From Paenibacillus lutrae (lineage in GTDB: Bacteria > Bacillota > Bacilli > Paenibacillales > NBRC-103111): a stretch of 64,000 nucleotides of DNA. The notes under the pieces are model-generated. The model had not been told where the DNA came from, made no database searches, and saw only the letters and a list, made by a program, of their open reading frames with translations. The translations under genes were made by a program, and so were the position numbers. Below, piece by piece: positions 34,292 to 43,650 of the stretch (within the stretch, counting starts at the first letter, position 1; each line of letters begins with the position of its first letter). The DNA lies in the NCBI RefSeq assembly GCF_009757775.1, contig NZ_RHLK01000001.1, positions 161,608-225,607 of the forward strand, written 5' to 3'.

Positions 34292-34321
34292 TTGACTGGG
34301 AGATATTTGGTAGGCTATACT
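34292..34321 (+). promoter_or_regulatory. sigma-A-like promoter of the MFS gene
   Basis: TTGACT (34292-34297), 18 bases, TATACT (34316-34321). Confidence 0.6.
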
Positions 34322-34340
34322 TCTGTAATAAAAAGAGAAG

Positions 34341-34367
34341 CAGTTCTTCCGTTTAAACGGAGAACTG
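34341..34367 (+). promoter_or_regulatory. palindrome in the MFS leader
   Basis: CAGTTCT-T-CCG and CGG-AGAACTG arms around TTTAAA. It starts about 20 bases after the -10 element and ends before the RBS GAGAGGGAG, so it is transcribed. It could be an operator or a leader hairpin. Confidence 0.45.
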
Positions 34368-34382
34368 AGAGGGAGATTCCAT

Positions 34383-35588
34383 ATGTCAATGAAAGACCGC
34401 AGTTCACCATTGGTCATACTTATGATCAATATGTTTATCGCAATGCTGGGTATAGGATTAGTCATTCCTGTCTTACCCGATTTTTTAAGAGAGTTTAATG
34501 CAGGAGGCAAAACTGCAGGGTACTTGATCGCCGCTTTTGGATTAACCCAGTTCGTTTTTTCACCGATTGCAGGGGAGTGGTCCGATAAATACGGCCGCAA
34601 GAAAATGATTGTAGCCGGATTGCTGTTATTCTCCATTTCCAATCTGCTGTTCGCAACCGCATCACAAATTTGGCTGCTCTACGTCTCACGGCTTATCGGC
34701 GGTATTAGTGCAGCGGCCATGATCCCGTCCATGATGGCATACATTGCAGACGTTACGACGGAAGAGAAGCGGGGCAAGGGGATGGGACTTCTCGGCGCTG
34801 CGATGTCGCTCGGTTTTGTAATCGGGCCGGGTATCGGCGGTTTCCTGGCGGATCTGGGTCTGCGAGCACCCTTCTACGTGTCTACCGCAGTAGGAACCCT
34901 GGCATTGATCGGTTCCGCCCTGCTGCTTCCTGAATCTCTTTCCCGGGCACAACTGAAGGAGAACCAGAACAAAGTCGTCGTGAAGGAAAATATTTTCGCA
35001 CAGATGGCCAGATCATTCTCGGCACCTTACTTCATCCTGCTGCTGCTCGTTTTTGCGATGACGTTCGGCCTGGCTAACTTTGAAGCGGTATTCTCCCTTT
35101 ATGTCGATAAGAAATACGCTTATTCGATACGTGATATTTCCATCCTGATTACATTCGGCGCTTTGGTGGGAGCTATTATCCAAGGCCTGCTGATTAACAA
35201 ACTGATTACCAAGTTCGGAGAAAAGAAACTGATTAATGTCACGCTTCTGTTATCCGCGCTCTCACTTGTTATCATGTTGTTCTCAGGTAACTTCTGGTAT
35301 GTCCTGATCATCACCATGCTGTTCTTCACGCTAACTTCCATCATGCGTCCGGCCATTAATACGTTAATATCCAAAATGGCAGGGAATGAACAAGGATTTG
35401 TAGCCGGAATGAACAATGCGTATATGAGTCTCGGGAATATTTTCGGCCCTGCGATTGCAGGAATACTGTTTGATGAACATGTAGACCTTCCTTACTTGTT
35501 TGGAGCATTAGTATTGCTCATTTCATTCGGTGTCTCAGCAGCTTGGACCAGAAGAAGCAAGCTAAGCCCTTCTGTGAATGAAGGCTGA
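34383..35588 (+). CDS. MFS multidrug transporter, Bmr/NorA/TetA type
   Basis: 401-residue, 12-span DHA1 exporter. The start region MFIAMLGIGLVIPVLPDF is characteristic of the Bmr/Blt/NorA and TetA-like group. Motif A is GEWSDKYGRKKMIVAG, and the antiporter motif C lies in LGFVIGPGIGGFLADLG. GAGAGGGAG precedes the ATG. It is monocistronic with its own promoter, a palindromic leader and a terminator, and has no local regulator gene. Confidence 0.92.
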   Translation: MSMKDRSSPLVILMINMFIAMLGIGLVIPVLPDFLREFNAGGKTAGYLIAAFGLTQFVFSPIAGEWSDKYGRKKMIVAGLLLFSISNLLFATASQIWLLYVSRLIGGISAAAMIPSMMAYIADVTTEEKRGKGMGLLGAAMSLGFVIGPGIGGFLADLGLRAPFYVSTAVGTLALIGSALLLPESLSRAQLKENQNKVVVKENIFAQMARSFSAPYFILLLLVFAMTFGLANFEAVFSLYVDKKYAYSIRDISILITFGALVGAIIQGLLINKLITKFGEKKLINVTLLLSALSLVIMLFSGNFWYVLIITMLFFTLTSIMRPAINTLISKMAGNEQGFVAGMNNAYMSLGNIFGPAIAGILFDEHVDLPYLFGALVLLISFGVSAAWTRRSKLSPSVNEG

Positions 35589-35636
35589 TCGTATCATACA
35601 AATAAGCCGTCCATAGCGCCGGCTGTCTAGTATTTA

Positions 35637-35671
35637 AGAGCCAATCAGACTAGTTCTGGTTGGCTCTTTTT
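35637..35671 (+). terminator. intrinsic terminator
   Basis: AGAGCCAATCAG / CTGGTTGGCTCT stem and TTTTT after the MFS gene. Confidence 0.85.
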
Positions 35672-35863
35672 CATACTAAATGGTGTAAATGTGATTATTT
35701 AAAAGAATTTGTTCGAGAAAAAGGGGATTACTGAAATCATATCGAATTAGTACACTGGGACAATTTACCTAATTATGAGGAGAAGACAGTGAACGCAGTT
35801 TACATAATTATTAATATGTTAACAATAGTGTTTGAAATTTATGCAAGAAGGGTGGGCTAAGCG

Positions 35864-36544
35864 ATGAATCGGAGTCGCAGCTGGTGGATCGGGACAATCG
35901 GTGCCTTTCTCGTTGCCGGGAGTATGCTGGGTTATCTCACCTATACCAAAAGCCTGGATTTCAGATTAAAAGTATCCGATGGGGACTTGCTTACGTTGGA
36001 GCATATGGAAAGGACCTGGAAAATCCAGCCTGAATCTACAGTAAAGCTTCTGGTTAGTTCAAAAATGGAGTCGTTATTAATTGATTTTCCTGTGTTATCC
36101 GGTTATTGGATACTTAATGTACGAAGCCCTGAACTTATGAAGGGTGAGGTTCGAGCGGATATTTCTGCGCTGAATACCGGAAATCGGTATAGGGATGAGA
36201 CTTTGAAAGATTGGGTTTATTTTTACGTGAAAGCGTATCCGGAAGTAACGTTTCAACTCGATAAGGTGGAGAATTGGCATCGAAGCTGGATAGAAGGCAA
36301 ACCTAATACGATGAATATTGAAGGGATATTAACGGTTCGTAATGTTTCCCAGAAAGTCATATTTCCAGTGGAGGTACTGCACCGCAACAATCAAATTTAT
36401 GTGAATGGAACAAGTGAAATTAATATTCAGGATTTCGGGATTACCAATATTCTAGATCCGGAATCCGAAGAAATCAATGAGACTAAACTCAGTGTACAGT
36501 TTGTACTAGGTGAAGGGGATACACTTACAAATGAGGGAACGTGA
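35864..36544 (+). CDS. YceI-family protein with N-terminal anchor
   Basis: 226-residue protein. One N-terminal span (about 8-27) is followed by a YceI lipocalin-like beta-barrel: ISALNTGNRYRDETLKDWVYFYVKAYPEVTFQLDKVE, then IEGILTVRNVSQKVIFPVEV. YceI proteins bind polyprenyl-type or other amphiphilic lipids; here the barrel would be outside the membrane. AAGAAGGGTGGG precedes the ATG. The 275-base upstream gap shows no gene. Confidence 0.82.
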   Translation: MNRSRSWWIGTIGAFLVAGSMLGYLTYTKSLDFRLKVSDGDLLTLEHMERTWKIQPESTVKLLVSSKMESLLIDFPVLSGYWILNVRSPELMKGEVRADISALNTGNRYRDETLKDWVYFYVKAYPEVTFQLDKVENWHRSWIEGKPNTMNIEGILTVRNVSQKVIFPVEVLHRNNQIYVNGTSEINIQDFGITNILDPESEEINETKLSVQFVLGEGDTLTNEGT

Positions 36545-36647
36545 GACCGTTCTCGCACACATTTTACAGCTTATTGGCGCTTGACCCGTACCAAACTCTA
36601 ATTTCGTCCATACCGTAATAGTATCAGCGGGGATGGGAGCGATAAAG

Positions 36648-37475
36648 ATGAAGATCGATTTGGGATGCGGCACTCGCAAACATCCTGGCTTTATCGGACT
36701 CGATAGAATTGCGCTGCCAGGTGTTGATGTAGAATGCGACTTGAACAATGGGATTCCTCTCGAAGATCATTCGGTCGATTTTGTTATGGCAAGCCGCTCA
36801 TTGGAGTATATAGAGGATTTGATGGGGATCATGCGTGAGATTTACCGGGTATGCAGGCATAAAGCCATCGTTTGTATTCTGGCCCCCTATGCGCATACCT
36901 CCTACCATTTGACTAATCCCTATTTCCGTTCTTATTTTGATGAGCATCTTCCCCGGTATTTAACGGACGAAATGTATTTGTACGACCCTTTACAGGAGAA
37001 TCAATATTTTATCGAACCTCTTGCCGGCATTAATCGGGAAGGCAACAGCGAGATTGATTTCAGACTTCTTCAATGTGAATTTTATTATATGCCTTCGTAC
37101 CAGTCCCCCATATATGAGGAGGAAGACAAGCGGGTGCTAAGACAATCCAGTCTCAATGTAGTGGATGAAATCTTGTATTATTTTGTAGCAGTCAAAGAAC
37201 CGATTACAGCGGAGGAATTGGAGGAATCGGCTCAGCGAACGTATTTGGAGCCTGTGGGTTTAACCGAACGGCGTGCTGGCGAAAGAGAACCTGCGGAATC
37301 GGAATTGCACAAACCGGGCCTTTTCCGGCATGATTCCGGCTCTGTGCTTCCCGTGCGGGAAGCGGAATTTACCGGTAGTAAACCGGCACGAATGAACCGT
37401 AAAGGAAAGAAGTCCAGAGCGGCGGCTAACAAAGTGAATGCCAAAACGAGAAAAAAAGCGGCCCGCAAGGCATAA
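36648..37475 (+). CDS. class I SAM-dependent methyltransferase-like protein
   Basis: 275 residues. The N-terminal MKIDLGCGTRKHPGFIGLD matches the SAM-binding glycine loop of class I methyltransferases, and DHSVDFVMASRSLEYIEDLMGIMREIYRVCRHKA is the post-II/III region of small-molecule methyltransferases. The domain ends near residue 190; the tail (about 55 residues) is very Lys/Arg-rich (KGKKSRAAANKVNAKTRKK) and may bind nucleic acid or polyphosphate. I chose ATG 36648, since GGGAG lies eight bases before it. Substrate unknown. Confidence 0.8.
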   Translation: MKIDLGCGTRKHPGFIGLDRIALPGVDVECDLNNGIPLEDHSVDFVMASRSLEYIEDLMGIMREIYRVCRHKAIVCILAPYAHTSYHLTNPYFRSYFDEHLPRYLTDEMYLYDPLQENQYFIEPLAGINREGNSEIDFRLLQCEFYYMPSYQSPIYEEEDKRVLRQSSLNVVDEILYYFVAVKEPITAEELEESAQRTYLEPVGLTERRAGEREPAESELHKPGLFRHDSGSVLPVREAEFTGSKPARMNRKGKKSRAAANKVNAKTRKKAARKA

Positions 37476-37521
37476 AATTGCCGAGGGCCATCTTTTGGTT
37501 TTATATGGAAGGAAGATGCCT

Positions 37522-38073
37522 CTAATCCCTGCGTATATCTTCCTCCAGTATGGCGTAAATATAATGATCCTGCCATTCTCCATGAATTTTGACATTCTTA
37601 CGGGCAAGGCCTTCCCTCTGGAATCCGGCTTTCTCTAATACTCTTATGGAACCTCTGTTACGCGGCTGCACGCCCGCTTCAATCCGGTGAAAACCGGCTT
37701 CTTCGAATGCGAAGTCCACGATTACACGAACGGCCTCCGATACGATTCCTTTGCCGTTATGCAACATGTCCAGACAGTACCCCAGCATGCATTTTTGCAA
37801 GGGGCCGCGGGCCACCTCGAATAAAGAAATATCTCCAATCAGCTGATCTGTTGCTGCCGCAAAAATACCGAAAGAATACCGTTCATCCGCTTCTCTGGCT
37901 TGTGTCCAGAGTTCGATATTCTTACGCTGCTCTGCCGCTGTATAGTAAGATTCGTTGCGGGTAGGGGTAAAGGGATCGAACAGCTCACGATTGCGAACCA
38001 TCAAATCACTTAATGCATCCGCATCTTCCAAAACATACGGTCTAATAAAAAACTGACTCCCTCTGTAATACAT
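37522..38073 (-). CDS. GNAT acetyltransferase, RimJ/RimL type
   Basis: About 183 residues, RimJ/RimL-like N-acetyltransferase that may act on ribosomal or other protein N-termini. It opens with FIRPYVLEDADALSDLM; IGDISLFEVARG, LGYCLDMLHNGKGIVSEAVR and ERGSIRVLEKAGF-like residues in the last third are the acetyl-CoA and C-terminal signatures. GGGAGGAC lies six bases before ATG 38073; the longer frame to 38148 lacks an RBS. It converges with the methyltransferase gene. Confidence 0.88.
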   Translation of the reverse strand: MYYRGSQFFIRPYVLEDADALSDLMVRNRELFDPFTPTRNESYYTAAEQRKNIELWTQAREADERYSFGIFAAATDQLIGDISLFEVARGPLQKCMLGYCLDMLHNGKGIVSEAVRVIVDFAFEEAGFHRIEAGVQPRNRGSIRVLEKAGFQREGLARKNVKIHGEWQDHYIYAILEEDIRRD

Positions 38074-38167
38074 ATAGCTAGTCCTCCCGAACATTCTCAA
38101 CATGCTGTTTGTTTTTAAATTATTAATAGCATTAATTATATAGGTCATTAATTAAATTCCGTGTATG

Positions 38168-39253
38168 TTATGCTTCTTCTTTGCGCTTGTCGATGGCTTC
38201 TTCCATAGTCTTATCGGTTAAATGCGCATAGATCTGAGTCGTATCGGAAGAGGCATGTCCCAGCTGTTCCTGGGTTTTGTACAGGTCATTCTGCAGGTAA
38301 TAATCCGTTGCAAAAGAATGCCGCAGCTTATGTACACTCAAGAATGGCTTGCCAAAACGTTTGGCATACTTGATTACCATTTCCTGGATTGCCCGTTTGG
38401 TCATGATCTTGCCTTCTTTTTGACCATTTGGAACGGTGAGAAAAAGAGCCTTCTCTTTCTTGGGACAGTTATACCGGGTTTCCCGTAGCTGCAAATAGCA
38501 GGCAAGATCATCGACCGCCTCCTGCCGGAAAAACACCCGGGTCTTGAAAGAACCGTCGTTGTTCCCTTTGCGGTACACGTAGACGGTTCTCTTTTTCATA
38601 TCGAGATCATCAATCGTCAGATTCACGACTTCAGAAACACGCAGACCGGAATGCAGAATAAGACTAACGATGCATGCATCACGTGTTTTATTAAGCTCAT
38701 AGGCATATAAGGCTTGTTTGTTCTTGGCAATATCTTGTTCATAACCGCTCCGAATATAGTCGATAAAATCAAAAATCTCATTCTCTTGAAGTAATTTTCC
38801 CTCAAGTTTACCCGCAAGATCTTTGGCTTTGTTCGTACGTTTGATCTCAATTTTGGCCATCACGTTACGCTTTAACAGCGGATAATAGTGTTCATCTTCC
38901 GCAATTTGGCTCAAGTAATGAAAAAGTGAACGAAGGGACGAAATTTTGCGGTTGATCGTGATTTTAGTATTAGCCTGATCTTTCTTCGTTGCCAGAAAAG
39001 CCCTGTAGTGATCAACGCTTTCCATATGAAGCTTTTCGAGATCATCCAGAGGGATTTGGGTCATCTTTTCTGCTTGAGTAAGTCCCTCTGCCATCAGCCA
39101 GGACAAGAACATATCGTAATCCCGTACATATTCGAGCAGGGTAGAAGGGGAAAGGTCCGGTAATTTATGGTTAATAAATTTTTCTATATACCAGGGCATG
39201 GTAGGTATTCTTTTATCGAGTTCTTCTCTGTCTTTTTGCTTTTGAATGTTCAT
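38168..39253 (-). CDS. XerS-like tyrosine recombinase
   Basis: 361-residue site-specific recombinase. The N-terminal SAM-like core-binding domain (about 15-130) is followed by the catalytic domain with Arg in SGLRVSEVVNL, HKLRHSFATDYY (His-x-x-Arg), GHASSDTTQIYAHL with the second His and the nucleophilic Tyr. It resembles XerS (single-recombinase type, usually about 356 residues) more than XerC or XerD. GAGGTG lies six bases before ATG 39253; the long upstream extension is not coding. A dif-like 28-bp site is 57 bases before the start. Confidence 0.88.
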   Translation of the reverse strand: MNIQKQKDREELDKRIPTMPWYIEKFINHKLPDLSPSTLLEYVRDYDMFLSWLMAEGLTQAEKMTQIPLDDLEKLHMESVDHYRAFLATKKDQANTKITINRKISSLRSLFHYLSQIAEDEHYYPLLKRNVMAKIEIKRTNKAKDLAGKLEGKLLQENEIFDFIDYIRSGYEQDIAKNKQALYAYELNKTRDACIVSLILHSGLRVSEVVNLTIDDLDMKKRTVYVYRKGNNDGSFKTRVFFRQEAVDDLACYLQLRETRYNCPKKEKALFLTVPNGQKEGKIMTKRAIQEMVIKYAKRFGKPFLSVHKLRHSFATDYYLQNDLYKTQEQLGHASSDTTQIYAHLTDKTMEEAIDKRKEEA

Positions 39254-39309
39254 GTGCTGCACCTCAATATAGGAAACTGGATGTACTTGGAAAAGAAAAA
39301 CGGAGATAA

Positions 39310-39337
39310 TGGATACATAATAATTATTATGTAAACA
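39310..39337 (+). promoter_or_regulatory. dif-like Xer recombination site beside the recombinase gene
   Basis: 11-6-11 layout: left arm TGGATACATAA, six-base centre TAATTA, right arm TTATGTAAACA. The right arm agrees with the XerD/RipX half of the published B. subtilis dif over its last ten bases but one. The arms are near mirror images. An outer inverted repeat ATGGATAC / GTATCCAT flanks it. Confidence 0.55.
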
Positions 39338-39498
39338 AGTATCCATGCCTGCATTAATCGAGTTATAGAAACCTATATTCTTATTATAAACGAAATTGCT
39401 GTGCAGGGCATTCTGTTTGCAGAAGCTGTATTTCGGTTATTGGAGAGTAGATCTTGGAATGAAGATGCGGCTACAATAAGGAAAGCGGGGTCAATTCT

Positions 39499-40179
39499 AT
39501 GGACTACCTGTATATGAGTATTAAATTGCTTACCGGTTTTATCGGCTTGTGGGCCATAACACGACTCCTCGGCAAGAAAGAAATTTCTCAGTTAACACCG
39601 TTTGATTTTGTATCGGCTCTCCTGCTCAGTGAGCTTGTGGGCGATACTATCTATGATAAGGAAATTAAATATGTCGAACTGCTGTACACGTTAGCATTCT
39701 GGACAGCCCTTTCACTCGTATTCGAAAAAGTAACCCAGCGTTACAAAAAAGTCAGGAAAGCGCTGGAAGGCAAACCGGCCGTCGTGATTGAGAACGGGAT
39801 TCTTCAGACGGACCGGCTGAAATCGACCCATTTAGACTTGGAACAGCTGCTCATGCTGCTGCGGGAGCAGGGCATATTTTCTATGCATGAGGTTGCCTAT
39901 GCCATTTTTGAGAATAACGGTTCCATTAGTGTCCTTAAAAAATCTTCTTACGAATCCGTCGTTAGAGAGGACCTCAAGCTGTCTAAAGAACATGTCCAGC
40001 TGCCGGTACCTCTAGTTGAAGAGGGGGAGATCAATCACAAGGAATTAGATCGAATAGGACGGGATGAGGCTTGGCTGAGTGAACAGCTTCGTATGAGCGG
40101 ATACGATAAAATCAGTGAGGTCTTCTATGCGGAGTGGCACAACGAGCACGGCCTTTATGCAAGCGGATGGGGCAGATAA
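39499..40179 (+). CDS. DUF421 membrane protein, YetF type
   Basis: 226 residues. Three N-terminal membrane spans (about 4-80; LLGKKEISQLTPFDFVSALLLSELVG is the conserved motif) followed by the DUF421 cytosolic domain of beta-alpha type (VVIENGILQTDRLKSTHLDLEQLLMLLREQG). B. subtilis YetF/YrbG-type proteins are of unknown biochemical role and are often stress- or sporulation-linked. It lies directly before the DNA glycosylase gene and may be co-transcribed. Confidence 0.88.
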   Translation: MDYLYMSIKLLTGFIGLWAITRLLGKKEISQLTPFDFVSALLLSELVGDTIYDKEIKYVELLYTLAFWTALSLVFEKVTQRYKKVRKALEGKPAVVIENGILQTDRLKSTHLDLEQLLMLLREQGIFSMHEVAYAIFENNGSISVLKKSSYESVVREDLKLSKEHVQLPVPLVEEGEINHKELDRIGRDEAWLSEQLRMSGYDKISEVFYAEWHNEHGLYASGWGR

Positions 40180-40194
40180 GGAGGAGTCAATCAA

Positions 40195-40695
40195 GTGAAG
40201 TGTACCGGATTTGCACCAGTGATCGATGAGAACAGCTCCATGCTTCTTCTGGGTTCCATGCCTGGAGAACAGTCATTAACGAAACAACAGTACTATGGGA
40301 ATCCGCGTAATGATTTCTGGAAGCTGCTGGCCGCTCTTTATCAAGAAGAAATTCCTGACCGGTATGAAGAGCGGATGGAATGGGTGAACAGCCTAGGAAT
40401 CGCATTATGGGATGTTCTGGCTGCTTGTGAAAGAGCGGGGAGCTTGGATTCGAACATCCGAGAAGCGGTCAGTAATGATTTCGAGGAACTATTCTCACGA
40501 TACCCGCGTATAAGAACCGTCTTATTTAACGGAGCGGCGGCCGAGAAGCTGTTTAATCGATATACAGCGAATGCTGCGCAGCTTAAAGCAGACCGGACTT
40601 TCATACGCCTGCCTTCTTCCAGTCCCGCGAATGCGATTGGGTGGCAGCGGAAATTGACAGCTTGGCGGGAGCTTTGGCCCCGCATTCCGGAATAA
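40195..40695 (+). CDS. DNA-deoxyinosine (hypoxanthine) glycosylase, UDG superfamily
   Basis: 166-residue base-excision enzyme. The N-terminal LLLGSMPGEQSLTKQQYYGNPRNDFW motif is the mark of the hypoxanthine/deoxyinosine DNA glycosylase group within the uracil-DNA glycosylase superfamily (MUG-like); IRLPSSSPAN is the second active-site motif. It should remove hypoxanthine (deaminated adenine). The start is GTG 40195 with AAGGAGGAG upstream. It sits 15 bases after the DUF421 gene. Confidence 0.88.
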   Translation: MKCTGFAPVIDENSSMLLLGSMPGEQSLTKQQYYGNPRNDFWKLLAALYQEEIPDRYEERMEWVNSLGIALWDVLAACERAGSLDSNIREAVSNDFEELFSRYPRIRTVLFNGAAAEKLFNRYTANAAQLKADRTFIRLPSSSPANAIGWQRKLTAWRELWPRIPE

Positions 40696-40722
40696 TCGAT
40701 CAGGCACGATGAGGAGGATCAG

Positions 40723-42294
40723 ATGTCCCTTAACTATGAGGAGCTGCGTACGAAAGCGCTAACGATTGTTGCAATCCCCGGACATTACCAACTGGTCATG
40801 GAGGACAGTATCCCCAAGGACAATGAAGTCGAACGTGCGTTTATCTGGGAGAATCCCGCTGCGGACAGCGGCACAATTGAGATTGCACTGGATTTGGAGG
40901 CCGGGTACCTGGTTCGGCTGGATATCGAACCGGAAGAGAAGGAAGATATTGAATTTCATCCATCATTTGAGGACGCACAAGCTATAGCGGATGCTTTCGT
41001 ACGCATCCATGCTCCTGCTCATGCCGTATTCACATGGACAAGAATTGAAGTGGTTCGTAATCATTATTGTATTACGTATAGGGAAGAAGCGGGCGGGCTC
41101 CCGCTTCCGGATACGGGCTGCGTCCTGACCCTCAGCGCGGGGCTTAATCTAATCCGGTATCAGCTTCACGGTACACGGAAGCGGGCCGCGCCTAAACCGC
41201 AGTGGCCCAGCCGTCTGGCGTGTGAAACTGCCGTTAGGCGGCGAATACTTCAAGATATACGGATGGAACTGACACTGGTTACTCTGCATCCGTCCTTGCA
41301 CGAAATGAAGGCATCTGACCCCGTTCATCGTCTCGTTTATGAAGCGGTTCCGGACTATCGGTTTATGGATGCCGTTACGGGTTCCGATCTATATGAAATG
41401 GATCATTATGTGCTTCCGCCCTGTTATCCTCTTCCAGCCGATGGCCCCATTACTGCGGCGCAGCAGCCTAATCATCCGGATGCCGATTCCCGCCATCTCA
41501 TCCGTGATTGGGAGCAGTTATTCGGGATCGATCCAGCCCTTTATACGATTCATAAGTCACCGGAAGATGAGGAGCGATTGAGATACTTGTACAACTACAA
41601 AGAAGAAGAGGAAGAACAAGATCCCGATATAGATCCGCTTTCTGCCGATGCTTATATGAATCGCAAATGGGGAGATTCCCTGCGTAACTTCGGGGCTTCT
41701 TTTATGTTTGAGATAGAGAAATCAACGGGAAGATTGCTGAATTTCCACCGGATGGAGAGGGGAGAAGAAGATGCACCACCGGTACTAAGCCGCGAAGAGT
41801 GCTGGGCAAGGGCGCAGAAGTTCCTGCAGAATGCTTTTCCGGATTATGCGTCTTATCTTCAGCTCGAAGCCGGTCCGGATCGGGGCTTAGAAGAGGAGGC
41901 GCCCGCACGTGAATTTTTCTATTTGCCGGTTTACATAAACGGGAATGCCGTTAAGCATGAAAGGATCATGATCAATGTAAATGCATCAACAGGGAATATA
42001 GGCTTATACATGGGCGTTTCTTATCAGAAATTACGAGAACTGGCTAAGTTTTCTGGCCGGAAAGCAGTCCTCACTCCGGAAGAAGCCTTGCACCGGTATG
42101 CACCGTATTTTAACCTTGAGCTTAGATGGTTCTTAGACCGGGACGAGGAACACCCCCTTTACAAACTGCAATATATGGCTACAACCGCTTCTAAGGAAAG
42201 AACGTCTTTGGATGACGGTTACAAGCGTAAATTACGTTATGTGGATGCTTGCAGCGGGGAACTGATTTGGGACAAAGAGATGAACATGTATTGA
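40723..42294 (+). CDS. YcdB/YcdC-repeat (DUF4901) protein
   Basis: 523-residue protein with two related alpha/beta modules of the YcdB/YcdC repeat (PepSY-like) type: one in the N-terminal half (EELRTKALTIVAIPGHYQLV) and one in the C-terminal half (LSREECWARAQKFLQNAFPDYASYLQL). Members are mostly Bacillus/Paenibacillus envelope or spore proteins of unknown role; this copy has no signal peptide. The middle has an acidic stretch (YKEEEEEQDPDIDPL). GAGGAGGATCAG precedes the ATG. A strong terminator separates it from the convergent alcohol dehydrogenase. Confidence 0.78.
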   Translation: MSLNYEELRTKALTIVAIPGHYQLVMEDSIPKDNEVERAFIWENPAADSGTIEIALDLEAGYLVRLDIEPEEKEDIEFHPSFEDAQAIADAFVRIHAPAHAVFTWTRIEVVRNHYCITYREEAGGLPLPDTGCVLTLSAGLNLIRYQLHGTRKRAAPKPQWPSRLACETAVRRRILQDIRMELTLVTLHPSLHEMKASDPVHRLVYEAVPDYRFMDAVTGSDLYEMDHYVLPPCYPLPADGPITAAQQPNHPDADSRHLIRDWEQLFGIDPALYTIHKSPEDEERLRYLYNYKEEEEEQDPDIDPLSADAYMNRKWGDSLRNFGASFMFEIEKSTGRLLNFHRMERGEEDAPPVLSREECWARAQKFLQNAFPDYASYLQLEAGPDRGLEEEAPAREFFYLPVYINGNAVKHERIMINVNASTGNIGLYMGVSYQKLRELAKFSGRKAVLTPEEALHRYAPYFNLELRWFLDRDEEHPLYKLQYMATTASKERTSLDDGYKRKLRYVDACSGELIWDKEMNMY

Positions 42295-42312
42295 ACGAAA
42301 GGACAGATACTT

Positions 42313-42358
42313 AAAAAGCCCGGAGGCTCTGACCTAACGTCAGAAGCTGCCGGGCTTT
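42313..42358. terminator. bidirectional intrinsic terminator
   Basis: AAAAAGCCCGG/CCGGGCTTT outer stem with an inner GACG/CGTC-type hairpin. T-rich on both strands, between convergent genes. Confidence 0.82.
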
Positions 42359-42368
42359 ACTTTGTCTT

Positions 42369-43532
42369 TTATAAAGAAGCGCGATAAATGGCTAGTACAT
42401 CTTCTCGGTCTAAACGTTTAAAGTTGCCGAAAGGACCGTTAAAAAGCGTGCGATCCACCATCACATCGAAGTTCTTGTCGTCAATCTTGTAATCCGCCAG
42501 TCGGCTTGGAGCGCCGATGGATGTCCAGAAGTCACGCAGCGCCTGGATGCCTTCTTCGGCCACCTGACGATCGCTCTTGCCGGACGGATCAATGTTAAAT
42601 ACATGAACAGCGAATTGTTTGAAGCGGCCGACATTCTCATCCAGCACATGGTTCATCCAGTTAGGGAAGAGGATCGCCAGACCGCCTCCATGCGGAATAT
42701 CATAAACCGCAGACACGGCGTGCTCCAGATTGTGCGTAGCCCAGTCGCCTTTAATACCCATAGCCAGCAAACCGTTAAGCGCCATCGTTCCACTATAAAG
42801 GATGATTTCACGGTGCTCAAAATTCGTCGGTTCTGCGAGCAGCTTGGGGGCTGTTGAAATAACGGTCTTCAGAAGCGCCTCGGCAAGTCCATCTTGAACC
42901 GGAGAGTGCGGGGTATGGTGGAAATATTGTTCCAGTACATGGGACATAATATCTACCATTCCATATACGGTCTGATCCTCAGGAACCGTTGCCGTAAATT
43001 CCGGATCGAGAATAGAGAATTTCGGGAAAGCATAGGGAGATCCCCAGCCGAGCTTTTCCTGAGTGTCCCAGTTCGTAATAACCGAACCTGAATTCATTTC
43101 GGAGCCGGTAGCGGCCAAAGTTAGCACGGTACCAAATGGTAGAGCATCCTTAGGCAGAGCCTTCCGTTTCACGAAGTCCCACATGCTGCCTTCGTACTTG
43201 GCACCTACTGCGATGGCTTTGGTGCAATCGATGACACTGCCACCGCCGACGGCAAGAAGCACATCGATTTGCTGCGCTTTGCAGATTTCCACACCGCGTT
43301 CCACTGTTCGCAGTCGGGGATTGGGCTCTACGCCTGACAGCTCATGGACCTCGGCTCCCATTCCTTTCAAAAGCCCGGCAACCTGATCGTAGACGCCGTT
43401 ACGCTTAATACTGCCGCCGCCATAGACGAGCAGGACCTTACTTCCGTATGCCGACAGTTCCTTAGGAAGCTGTTCAAGCTGCCCGCGGCCAAAGATCAGT
43501 TTCGTAGGGTTATAAAATATAAAAGGATTCAT
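42369..43532 (-). CDS. iron-containing alcohol dehydrogenase
   Basis: 387-residue group III, Fe-dependent NAD(P)H alcohol dehydrogenase, similar to YugJ/YugK and butanol dehydrogenases. It begins [22 protein letters not shown]. Nucleotide-binding [12 protein letters not shown] and [19 protein letters not shown]; metal-binding [34 protein letters not shown] with the expected Asp and three His. GAAGGAGTGG precedes the ATG. Reduces aldehydes in the cytosol; monocistronic. Confidence 0.93.
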   Translation of the reverse strand: MNPFIFYNPTKLIFGRGQLEQLPKELSAYGSKVLLVYGGGSIKRNGVYDQVAGLLKGMGAEVHELSGVEPNPRLRTVERGVEICKAQQIDVLLAVGGGSVIDCTKAIAVGAKYEGSMWDFVKRKALPKDALPFGTVLTLAATGSEMNSGSVITNWDTQEKLGWGSPYAFPKFSILDPEFTATVPEDQTVYGMVDIMSHVLEQYFHHTPHSPVQDGLAEALLKTVISTAPKLLAEPTNFEHREIILYSGTMALNGLLAMGIKGDWATHNLEHAVSAVYDIPHGGGLAILFPNWMNHVLDENVGRFKQFAVHVFNIDPSGKSDRQVAEEGIQALRDFWTSIGAPSRLADYKIDDKNFDVMVDRTLFNGPFGNFKRLDREDVLAIYRASL

Positions 43533-43650
43533 TATTCCACTCCTTCTGACTATACGAATTGGCGATTCCGCCGGATAAGTTCCCTTCTATTGTAGCGCAA
43601 CGATGCAGGGGGATTCCAGCAAACGCTTTGGCCGAAGGAGGGAGGGTCAT

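Noticed and set aside
39254-39346. Longer recombinase start (about 30 extra residues)
   Set aside because: The extension overlaps the dif-like site, is hydrophobic and unlike XerS, and lacks an RBS; ATG 39253 has a good one.
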